Assembly (NCBI GenBank): GCA_964623915.1
Contig: CAZUVQ010000053.1
Location: 1-12,770, forward strand
Source: CAZUVQ01 sp964623915
Lineage (GTDB): Bacteria; Bacillota; Clostridia; UMGS1883; UMGS1540
Length of the DNA stretch: 12,770 bases
Direction: 5' to 3'
The number at the start of each line of letters is the position of its first letter. The stretch's first letter is position 1. Below the pieces are notes generated by a model. It made no database searches. It was given only the letters and a program-made list of their open reading frames with translations, and had not been told where the DNA came from. Of this stretch, positions 6,827-12,770 are shown one piece after another. Made by a program: the position numbers and the translations under genes.

Positions 6827-8038
6827 TTATCTCCTTTCGTGCACCTTTGTAACTACACATCCAATTTTCCCTTTTTCAAGGATAACCGATATTTCATCGC
6901 CTGCCAAAACGTCTGTACCCTCTTTTATTGTGTCCCCATTTTCCTTTTCTGCAACAGCATAACCCCTTGCAAGTACCTTTAGCGGACTCAATGCATCAAG
7001 AGAAGATATGGCAACTGCCATCCGTTTTTCACATTCTACCAAAATACCGGACAGCTTTGCTTCGAGGTTATTATAGTATGAATCAAGCCTTAAGTGCTTA
7101 TCGTCAAGAAAAGCAAAAAGTGATTTAGGTGATATTTTTGTTTCGGCGATTTTAAGCCTTTGGTCACACTTTTCAAGAATACTTATCAACAGCCTTGAAA
7201 GCATTGCCTTATTATATTCTATATTTCCTGCAACCTCAGCCATGTCGGGAACTGCAAGCTCTGCTGCAGCGGATGGTGTCGGCGCTCGCAAATCTGCCGC
7301 AAAATCACATAGAGTAAAATCTGTTTCATGCCCCACCGCAGAAATTATCGGTATATTGCATATGGCTACCGCACGGACTGTTCGTTCCTCATTAAATGCC
7401 CATAAGTCCTCTATCGAACCGCCGCCCCTTCCGAGAATTATTACATCTGCCCTATTTGTCCTGTTAAAATAATCTAAGGCTTCTTCAATCTGCTCTGAAG
7501 CACCTACCCCTTGTACCAAAACCGGATAAAGACATATGTCAGCTGCGCTGTATCGCCTTTTTAACACATTGAGTATATCACGTACAGCCGCTCCCGTTCC
7601 GCTTGTTATTACACCTATACAAGACGGGTATTTGGGTATTGGTTTTTTTCTTTTTTCATCAAAAAGCCCCTCTGATGAAAGCTTTTCCTTAAGCTGTTCA
7701 TATGCAAGAGACAAATCCCCCGCTCCGTCAGGGTGCATTTCCTCTATATAAAGCTGATACTGACCGTCCCGTTCATACACTGAAATTCTGCCGCCGCAAA
7801 TGACGCTCATACCGTTTTCAGGGGTGAAACGAAGGCGCATATTACTGCCTTTGAACATAACGGCACGCAGAACCGAGTTTTCATCTTTAAGGCTCATGTA
7901 CATATGCCCGGAGTAATGAAGCTTAAAGTTTGAGATTTCGCCCTTTATGAGAACTCCCCTAAGGATTTCATCAGCATCCATGGATTGCCTGATATAAGTG
8001 TTTATTTGTGTTACTGTTAAAGTTTTATCCATAATCAT
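6827..8038 (-). CDS. xseA: Exonuclease VII large subunit
   Basis: This 403-residue catalytic subunit works with XseB on single-stranded DNA in repair. The N-terminal OB-fold binds DNA (about 8-105; KGEISNFK at 32-39). The catalytic domain (about 120-300) has GVITSGTGAAVRDI (142-155), GRGGGSIEDLW (203-213) and SAVGHETDFTLCDFAADLRA (233-252). Asp154, Arg204, His237 and Asp240 correspond by position to residues reported as essential in the E. coli enzyme. A helical region (about 270-350) is the arm that holds XseB copies, followed by a C-terminal segment with LARGYAV (356-362). I placed the start at the ATG at 8038, two bases after the nusB stop, because a longer reading would run well into nusB. 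An ATG at 8032 is an alternative. The ribosome binding site is weak (AAAAAG), so it is probably coupled to nusB. Confidence 0.95.
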   Translation of the reverse strand: MIMDKTLTVTQINTYIRQSMDADEILRGVLIKGEISNFKLHYSGHMYMSLKDENSVLRAVMFKGSNMRLRFTPENGMSVICGGRISVYERDGQYQLYIEEMHPDGAGDLSLAYEQLKEKLSSEGLFDEKRKKPIPKYPSCIGVITSGTGAAVRDILNVLKRRYSAADICLYPVLVQGVGASEQIEEALDYFNRTNRADVIILGRGGGSIEDLWAFNEERTVRAVAICNIPIISAVGHETDFTLCDFAADLRAPTPSAAAELAVPDMAEVAGNIEYNKAMLSRLLISILEKCDQRLKIAETKISPKSLFAFLDDKHLRLDSYYNNLEAKLSGILVECEKRMAVAISSLDALSPLKVLARGYAVAEKENGDTIKEGTDVLAGDEISVILEKGKIGCVVTKVHERR

Positions 8039-8040
8039 AT

Positions 8041-8478
8041 TTATAGCTTTTTCACGGCATTGCCAAGGGCACCGTTTACAAAAGAGCCGCACTCATCCCC
8101 GTCATACTTTTTCGCAATTTCAATGGCTTCGTTTATAGCAACATTTGTTGGAATATCATCCATATAAATTATTTCATACAATGCTAACCGCATTGCCGCA
8201 ATGCTAACTTTAGAAATTCTTCTGACATCCCAGCCAACAAGATTTTCTGCAATAATTTCGTCAAGCTCTTTTTCTTTGTGGAGAACACCATCTACAACCT
8301 TTTTAATATACTCATTGTCAGCCTTTGACGGGTTATTAACAAAAATCTCCTCTTCATCATCTGATGGAAGATTTACTGTTTCAAAATAACTGTCAAGGTA
8401 CTCGTCCACTCCCATTTTATTTAAAAGGGATTGGAATATTATTCTGAAGCTGTCCTCTCTGGCATTTCTTCTGCTCAT
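8041..8478 (-). CDS. nusB: Transcription antitermination factor NusB
   Basis: This 145-residue all-helical RNA-binding protein acts with NusE (S10) in antitermination complexes on rRNA operons. The N-terminal SRRNARED (2-9) is the arginine-rich RNA-binding start of the family. The C-terminal half has DDIPTNVAINEAIEIAKKY (107-125) and FVNGALGNA (133-141), the conserved NusB core. An acidic loop (about 38-46) between the first helices is typical of clostridial forms. I chose the ATG at 8478 because AAAGGA lies 8 bases ahead; a longer reading from a TTG at 8499 would overlap rseP and has no support. The gene starts 13 bases after the rseP stop. nusB-xseA is a common pair, but finding it straight after rseP is less usual. 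Confidence 0.96.
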   Translation of the reverse strand: MSRRNAREDSFRIIFQSLLNKMGVDEYLDSYFETVNLPSDDEEEIFVNNPSKADNEYIKKVVDGVLHKEKELDEIIAENLVGWDVRRISKVSIAAMRLALYEIIYMDDIPTNVAINEAIEIAKKYDGDECGSFVNGALGNAVKKL

Positions 8479-8491
8479 GTTTTCAATCCTT

Positions 8492-9493
8492 TCAACCAAC
8501 CAGTTTCAGTATATCGGAAAAAGTAATAATAATCATCAGCAAGAACAAAAGAATAAGCCCTACAAGATGAATATATCCTTCTACATTTTCTTTTAACGGT
8601 TTTCGCCTTACAATCTCCAGCAAAACAAACACAACCCTACCACCGTCAAGAGCAGGAAGCGGAAGAAGATTCATAACACCAAGGTTTACTGCAATTAAAG
8701 CTGCAAAATCAATAACATATAAAAAACCAACCTTCGCAGCCTGACCTATCTCACCGACAATTCCCACAGGGCCTGCCATTTCGGTGATACTCACTGTACC
8801 CATTATTAGCATTTTCAATGATGTATAAACAAGCTTTACGGTAAAGAATGTATTATAAAATGCGTTGTAAAATACAATCCCAAAGTTTGGTTTCACTGTC
8901 TTTGTGTAAAAGCCTATTATATATCTGCCGTCCTCTTTTACGGGAACTATCTTATAAGTTAATTCTTCTCCGCCACGCAAGGCGGTAACTTGTGTTTCAT
9001 TGCCTCCGCTTAAAAAAAGCTCAAATGTTACATCGCTTTGTATATGAATTTTATTTCCGTTTATGGCTGAAATTCTGTCCCCAACCTCAATGCCTGCCTC
9101 ATATGCAGGGCTACCCTCAATTATTTTAGAAACCTCGGGTACATTAATCTCCTTTGAAAGAGAAAATATAAGAATAAACAACAAAAATCCTATAAGCACA
9201 TTCATAAATGCGCCTGCCATCAGTATAATTATTCTCTTGACGGGATGACAATTGTTGAATGAGCGTTCGTCATCCGAGGCAAAATCCTCTCCCTCAAGCT
9301 TAACATAACCACCTATGGGCAAAAGCCTTACGGAATAATCGGTTTCTCCTTTTTTCCTTTTGAAAATTGCGGGACCCATTCCTAAAGAAAACTCGTGAAC
9401 CTTAACTTTAAACAATTTTGCCGTAACAAAATGACCAAACTCATGAACAAAAATAAGAACACCAAAAATTATTAATGCAACTAAAATTGTCAA
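8492..9493 (-). CDS. rseP: Site-2 intramembrane zinc metalloprotease RseP/RasP
   Basis: This 333-residue membrane protease cuts membrane-spanning anti-sigma factors, signal-peptide remnants and similar substrates within the bilayer. The zinc site HEFGH (17-21, with Glu18 catalytic) lies in the first membrane helix. The third metal ligand is in NLLPLPALDGG (275-285, Asp283). A single PDZ domain spans about 118-190 between helices 2 and 3, and GPVGI (241-245) is a family landmark. Four hydrophobic segments (about 3-24, 88-112, 258-292, 305-328) fit the usual topology. Translation probably starts at a TTG (9491-9493), one base after the dxr stop, with AAAGGAAGG 7 bases upstream. The longest open frame would add 22 non-family residues overlapping dxr. 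It is a one-PDZ form, shorter than the two-PDZ E. coli protein. Confidence 0.95.
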   Translation of the reverse strand: MTILVALIIFGVLIFVHEFGHFVTAKLFKVKVHEFSLGMGPAIFKRKKGETDYSVRLLPIGGYVKLEGEDFASDDERSFNNCHPVKRIIILMAGAFMNVLIGFLLFILIFSLSKEINVPEVSKIIEGSPAYEAGIEVGDRISAINGNKIHIQSDVTFELFLSGGNETQVTALRGGEELTYKIVPVKEDGRYIIGFYTKTVKPNFGIVFYNAFYNTFFTVKLVYTSLKMLIMGTVSITEMAGPVGIVGEIGQAAKVGFLYVIDFAALIAVNLGVMNLLPLPALDGGRVVFVLLEIVRRKPLKENVEGYIHLVGLILLFLLMIIITFSDILKLVG

Positions 9494-9494
9494 A

Positions 9495-10658
9495 CTAAAA
9501 CCTTCCTTTTTCCCTCGTGCCAAGCCTTGTATTAACAAGCCGGCGCGCATTTTTATCACTTTCTATTATCTCCTCAAGTGTCGGATTTATAATTGTTTTA
9601 TGGTTTTCCATTGCATATTCTACAAGAGCAGCTATATCAAGAAAACTACATTTGCCGCACAAAAATGCAGAAACTGCCTCTTCATTTGCACCGTTATAAA
9701 CTGCCGGCTTCGTACCGCCATCTTCTATTGCTAAAAACGCAAGGCTCAAACCGCAAAAAGCGTCAGTATCCGGCTTCTCAAAAGTTAAAGCACCGACCTT
9801 CGTAAAGTCAATTTCAGGAGCAGGATTTGGCAATCTGTCAGGGTAATTTAATGCATATGCTATCGGAAGCCTCATGTCAGGCAACCCCAGCTGTGCCAGA
9901 ACAGAATTGTCAGAAAACTCCACCATAGAATGAACTATACTCTGTCTGTGAACAAGAACTTCTATCTGCGAGGGCAACACACCAAAAAGCCTTACCGCCT
10001 CAATTACTTCAAGGCCTTTATTAAACAGTGTTGCGCTGTCAATTGTGATTTTTGCACCCATATCCCAATTTGGATGCTTTAGGGCATCTTCCGGACTTAC
10101 ATTTGCAAGCTCTTTGCGTGTTTTTCCGAAAAAAGGCCCTCCTGATGCAGTTAAAATAATTTTTTTAACGCTTTTTTTCTCATCTTTTATACACTGGAAT
10201 ATAGCACCGTGTTCACTGTCCACAGGTATTATCTTAACTTTTTTTTCCTTTGCCCTGCTGTTTACTATTTCACCGGCACAAACCATTGTTTCTTTGTTTG
10301 CAAGCGCAATGTCTGCACCGGCATCAATGGCACATAAAGTTGGCATGATACCAATGCTTCCGCTTACGGCAGTAAGCACCATATCATTTCCGGCAAAGGA
10401 TGCGGCTTCACAAACTCCCTTTATTCCGCCTAAGATTTTCGTATTTGTGTCAAACACCCTTACCCGTAAATCCGCCGCTGCTTTTTCATCATACAAAGCC
10501 GCAATTTCAGGCGAAAATTTCCTTATTTGCTCTTCCATAAGCTTGATATTGCTGTTTGCTGCAAGAGCGGAAACAAAAAGGGAATCGGATTTTCCTATAA
10601 CGTCAAGCGCTTGTTTTCCTATTGAGCCTGTTGAACCTAAGACAGCAATTCTTTTCAT
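9495..10658 (-). CDS. dxr: 1-deoxy-D-xylulose 5-phosphate reductoisomerase
   Basis: This 387-residue cytosolic enzyme converts deoxyxylulose phosphate to methylerythritol phosphate with NADPH, the first committed step of the MEP isoprenoid route and the target of fosmidomycin. The NADPH-binding loop GSTGSIGKQ (8-16) opens the protein. NKE (121-123), DSEHGA (147-152) with metal ligands Asp147 and Glu149, ASGGPF (171-176) and NKGLEVIEA (213-221, metal ligand Glu217) form the active site. VLAQLGLPDMRLPIAYA (253-269) is the typical interface stretch, followed by the C-terminal helical domain. The length (380-400) is normal. The ATG is fixed by the MKRIAVLG start and an in-frame stop 10 bases upstream. 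The nearest AAGGA lies 14 bases before the ATG, so initiation may be weak. Its last codons carry the rseP ribosome binding site. Confidence 0.97.
   Translation of the reverse strand: MKRIAVLGSTGSIGKQALDVIGKSDSLFVSALAANSNIKLMEEQIRKFSPEIAALYDEKAAADLRVRVFDTNTKILGGIKGVCEAASFAGNDMVLTAVSGSIGIMPTLCAIDAGADIALANKETMVCAGEIVNSRAKEKKVKIIPVDSEHGAIFQCIKDEKKSVKKIILTASGGPFFGKTRKELANVSPEDALKHPNWDMGAKITIDSATLFNKGLEVIEAVRLFGVLPSQIEVLVHRQSIVHSMVEFSDNSVLAQLGLPDMRLPIAYALNYPDRLPNPAPEIDFTKVGALTFEKPDTDAFCGLSLAFLAIEDGGTKPAVYNGANEEAVSAFLCGKCSFLDIAALVEYAMENHKTIINPTLEEIIESDKNARRLVNTRLGTREKGRF
9501..9509 (-). promoter_or_regulatory. Ribosome binding site fixing a TTG start for rseP
   Basis: AAAGGAAGG lies within the last dxr codons and is 7 bases before TTG at 9491-9493. 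That TTG begins MTILVALIIF and leads straight into the first membrane helix bearing HEFGH. No ATG or GTG in the frame is comparably placed. The stop TAG of dxr sits between this site and the TTG, so translation of the two genes is probably coupled. Confidence 0.75.
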
Positions 10659-10709
10659 TATGTTATATTAAATCCTTCCACATTTTATTAATCTTATGAT
10701 ATGCGACTT

Positions 10710-11510
10710 TTAATATATTATAGGATAATATGTAACAAAATAATAAATCAACGGTGCTGTCAGAAGCACACTGTCAAACATATCAAGAATGCCGCCAAAG
10801 CCCGGAAATACGTGGGCAAAATTTCTTATTTTACACTCTCTTTTGATGGACGACGCAACAAGGTCCCCAAGCTGTGATGTGATGGCGCACAAAATGCCAA
10901 GCCCCCATAAGCCGTATATATTAATATGAAAACCAAAAAACTCTGACATTATATAGCCATAACATAAAAAACCTGTTATTGACCCAAGAAAGCCTCCGAA
11001 AACACCTTCAATTGTTTTTTCTGGGCTTATCCGAGGTGCAAGCTTATGAGTTCCAATTTTTCTTCCTACTATATAAGCCCCAAGGTCAGACATCCATGCC
11101 CCAATAAAAACTGTAAAAACCAAATAAGGACCTGTATCCTGAATTCTTCTTACCAAAACAATATGCCACATGAATGAAGTTACGACAACTCCTGTAAAAA
11201 AAATACAGGCAATGTCACTAAATCTTATATCACCATGAAATAACACAAGGGCGGCAAAAAGGCAGGCAATATAGGCAACAAGCATACATGGCAGTACCCC
11301 AAAGTCTTTTACAAAAACAAATAACAGGGGCAAAAACCCCAATATTGTAAGTGTTTTTTTCTTTGTATAGTTAAATGCACGATAAAGTTCTGAAAGAATA
11401 GTAATTGTAGCGGCTATAACGGCAACAAATAAAAACGTATCTCCCAAAAGAAGCACAGCAGCTACTATTGCAGTTAATAAAATAATTGTTATAAAACTGC
11501 TCCAGAACAT
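10710..11510 (-). CDS. cdsA: Phosphatidate cytidylyltransferase (CDP-diglyceride synthase)
   Basis: This 266-residue integral membrane enzyme makes CDP-diacylglycerol from CTP and phosphatidate, the branch point for bacterial phospholipids. It is mostly hydrophobic, with about seven or eight membrane segments. The conserved SDLGAYIVGRKIG (141-153) and ISPEKTIEGVFGG (161-173) are present. The C-terminal family signature is recognisable (SSIKR at 220-224, PGFGGILDMFD at 236-246) but has unusual residues: Arg-Asn at 229-230 where Lys-Asp is usual, Phe238 for His, and Met244 for Arg. The acidic residues Asp216, Asp243 and Asp246 are kept. The gene starts 10 bases after uppS with an excellent AGGAGG. 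A 51-base gap to dxr follows. The neighbour order uppS-cdsA-dxr-rseP strongly supports the assignment despite the altered signature. Confidence 0.93.
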   Translation of the reverse strand: MFWSSFITIILLTAIVAAVLLLGDTFLFVAVIAATITILSELYRAFNYTKKKTLTILGFLPLLFVFVKDFGVLPCMLVAYIACLFAALVLFHGDIRFSDIACIFFTGVVVTSFMWHIVLVRRIQDTGPYLVFTVFIGAWMSDLGAYIVGRKIGTHKLAPRISPEKTIEGVFGGFLGSITGFLCYGYIMSEFFGFHINIYGLWGLGILCAITSQLGDLVASSIKRECKIRNFAHVFPGFGGILDMFDSVLLTAPLIYYFVTYYPIIY

Positions 11511-11516
11511 ATATAT

Positions 11517-11523
11517 CCTCCTA
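11517..11523 (-). promoter_or_regulatory. Ribosome binding site of cdsA merged with the uppS stop codon
   Basis: The uppS stop TAG (11521-11523) overlaps a perfect AGGAGG (11517-11522), and the cdsA ATG begins 6 bases later. This geometry favours re-initiation by ribosomes that finish uppS. Confidence 0.8.
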
Positions 11524-12261
11524 AAGAGCGCCGAAGCGCCTGTTTCTGCCCTGATACTCGGCTATGGCAGACAAGAGGTCTTTTTCAGAAAACTGAGGCC
11601 ACATTATATTTGAAAACCAGTATTCCGAATAAGCGGACTGCCATAAAAGAAAATTGCTTGTTCTCTTCTCACCACTTGGTCTTATAATAAGGTCAGGGTC
11701 AGGCTGCCCCACTGTATACATATAAGAATTTATCATATGTTCATCTATGTCTTCCGGCGCAATTTCGCCTTTTGCTACCTTTTTGGCACATTCTCTGGCG
11801 GCATGGACGATTTCCTGCCTTCCACCGTAGCTTAAGGCTATATTCAGCTTTAAGCCGGTGTTATTTATTGTGTGCTCCTCCAGCGCTTGAACTTTGGAAA
11901 GCAAATCATCAGAAAGCATATTCCTCTCTCCGATAATCAAAACTTTGACGTTTTTTCCTTCAAGCTCCGCATATGCACGTTCAAGGTATTCGTCAAGCAG
12001 TTTCATAAGAGCCTCGACCTCGTCCGGCGGCCGCATCCAGTTCTCAGTTGAAAAAGCGTATACAGTTAATACTTTTATTCCAATTTCACCGCAAAAAGTC
12101 ACCATTTTTTTAAAGTTTGCAGCTCCTTTTGCATGACCTGCACTTCTTGGCAGACCTCTTTTTTTTGCCCATCTGCCGTTACCGTCCATAATGATACCGA
12201 TATGTTGGGGCAAATTATCATAGTCAACCCCGAAAATTTTCTTCTTTTTCAAAAAAATCAT
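11521..12261 (-). CDS. uppS: Undecaprenyl (di-trans,poly-cis) diphosphate synthase
   Basis: This 246-residue cis-prenyltransferase adds isopentenyl units to farnesyl diphosphate to give undecaprenyl diphosphate, the lipid carrier for peptidoglycan and other wall polymers. The N-terminal IIMDGNGRWAKKRG (23-36) holds the catalytic Asp26 and the phosphate-binding loop. YAFSTENWMRP (68-78) and LSYGGRQEI (143-151) follow. The C-terminal RPSGEKRTSNFLLWQSAYSE (194-213) binds isopentenyl diphosphate. The length (about 240-250) is normal. Its ATG overlaps the frr stop in an ATGA arrangement (4-base overlap) with only a weak purine-rich AAAGAGA ahead, so coupling to frr is likely. It uses the product of ispA, encoded further along the same strand. 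Confidence 0.97.
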   Translation of the reverse strand: MIFLKKKKIFGVDYDNLPQHIGIIMDGNGRWAKKRGLPRSAGHAKGAANFKKMVTFCGEIGIKVLTVYAFSTENWMRPPDEVEALMKLLDEYLERAYAELEGKNVKVLIIGERNMLSDDLLSKVQALEEHTINNTGLKLNIALSYGGRQEIVHAARECAKKVAKGEIAPEDIDEHMINSYMYTVGQPDPDLIIRPSGEKRTSNFLLWQSAYSEYWFSNIMWPQFSEKDLLSAIAEYQGRNRRFGAL

Positions 12262-12770
12262 ATTTCAAGTATCTCTTTTTCTTTCTTTTTGGATTCTTCG
12301 TCTACCTGTTTTATATATATATCTGTAAGCTCTTGAATCTCCTTTTCCATTATCTTCAAGTCATCCTCTGTGATTTCCTTTTTCTTTTCTTTTTTCTTGA
12401 TATCCTCAATAGCATCACGCCTTACATTGCGGATTGCTATCTTTGCATCCTCGCTTTTTTTGCCGATAAGCTTTACAAATTCTTTTCTGCGTTCCTCAGT
12501 CAGCGGAGGGAATGCAAGGCGTATTATCTTACCGTCATTCACAGGTGTAATCCCGAGCTCGCTTTTAAATATTGCTTTTTCAATATCTTTCAGAAGATTT
12601 GTATCCCACGGCTGTATTGTAAGCATTCTTGGTTCGGGAACAGAAACTGTTCCTATCTGCTGAATAGGTGTTGCCGTACCATAATAATCAATTGAAATCT
12701 TGTCAAGAACAGCCGCATTGGCACGTCCTGCACGTATTGTATTAAAGTCCTCAAGTAAAAAATGAATTCC
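12258..12770 (-). CDS. frr: Ribosome recycling factor, 5' end outside the window
   Basis: The visible 170 residues are the C-terminal part of ribosome recycling factor, which splits post-termination ribosomes together with EF-G. The frame is open to the window edge. By alignment from memory with Bacillus Frr (185 residues), about 15 N-terminal residues are missing. Recognisable features are TIRAGRAN (11-18 of the visible part), DYYGTATPIQQI (28-39), MLTIQPWD (49-56), LTEERRKEFVK and RNVRRDA in the long-helix domain, and a lysine/glutamate-rich C-terminus. An internal ATG at 12624-12626 opens a shorter reading of 122 residues, but the conserved sequence upstream of it shows that it is not the start. 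frr before uppS is the standard Firmicute order, with pyrH expected next upstream outside the window. Confidence 0.97.
   Translation of the reverse strand, partial: GIHFLLEDFNTIRAGRANAAVLDKISIDYYGTATPIQQIGTVSVPEPRMLTIQPWDTNLLKDIEKAIFKSELGITPVNDGKIIRLAFPPLTEERRKEFVKLIGKKSEDAKIAIRNVRRDAIEDIKKKEKKKEITEDDLKIMEKEIQELTDIYIKQVDEESKKKEKEILEI

Noticed and set aside
8479..8499. Seven-residue N-terminal extension of nusB from a TTG
   Set aside because: It overlaps the rseP stop, has no ribosome site of its own and disrupts the usual NusB N-terminus; AAAGGA correctly positions the ATG at 8478.
10045..10671. Open frame of 208 codons on the plus strand opposite dxr
   Set aside because: It lies antisense to a clear dxr gene, has a Ser/Phe/Ile-rich composition typical of reverse-frame shadows and shows no recognisable domain.
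1..12770. Search by eye for tRNA, rRNA, insertion sequences, CRISPR repeats, phage genes and toxin-antitoxin pairs
   Set aside because: Almost every base is accounted for by the minus-strand housekeeping genes; no repeated spacer pattern, transposase motif or tRNA-like cloverleaf was seen.

Overview
This window is a dense run of housekeeping genes, all read from the minus strand, so transcription runs from high to low coordinates. The sequence is AT-rich. It has strong AGGAGG-type ribosome binding sites, a sigma-A gene in a dnaG-rpoD pair, MEP-pathway isoprenoid genes and TrmK. Together these point to a low-GC Firmicute, most likely a member of the Clostridia. The genus cannot be told from this sequence.

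Layout in transcription order. First block (12770 to about 8490): the 3' part of frr (cut by the window edge), uppS, cdsA, dxr and rseP. This is the classical Firmicute run linking ribosome recycling, undecaprenyl carrier synthesis, phospholipid precursor synthesis, MEP isoprenoid synthesis and a site-2 membrane protease. Second block (about 8480 to 4747): nusB, xseA, xseB, ispA and dgt, covering transcription antitermination, exonuclease VII, farnesyl diphosphate synthesis and dNTP hydrolysis. Third block (4567 to 39): dnaG, rpoD, trmK and an alpha/beta-hydrolase of the acetyl-xylan-esterase/dienelactone-hydrolase type. A small hairpin follows the last gene at the left edge of the window.

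From frr to dgt, gaps between genes are 13 bases or fewer, or the genes overlap, except for 51 bases between cdsA and dxr. Several ribosome binding sites lie inside the end or stop codon of the upstream gene, so this stretch probably forms one translationally coupled operon. The only sizeable intergenic space is the 179 bases between dgt and dnaG. It holds a candidate sigma-H promoter and no convincing terminator, so the dnaG-rpoD-trmK-hydrolase unit may have its own promoter as well as read-through from upstream.

Functionally, dxr, ispA and uppS are three steps of the route from pyruvate/glyceraldehyde phosphate to undecaprenyl diphosphate, the wall-polymer lipid carrier. cdsA supplies CDP-diacylglycerol for membrane lipids. 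dnaG, xseAB and dgt act in DNA replication and repair and nucleotide pools. nusB and rpoD act in transcription, and frr and trmK in translation.

I found no mobile element, tRNA, rRNA, CRISPR array, prophage or obviously novel system. The points most worth a second look are a CdsA whose family signature departs at four positions, the sigma-H-like promoter ahead of dnaG, and the hydrolase overlapping trmK.
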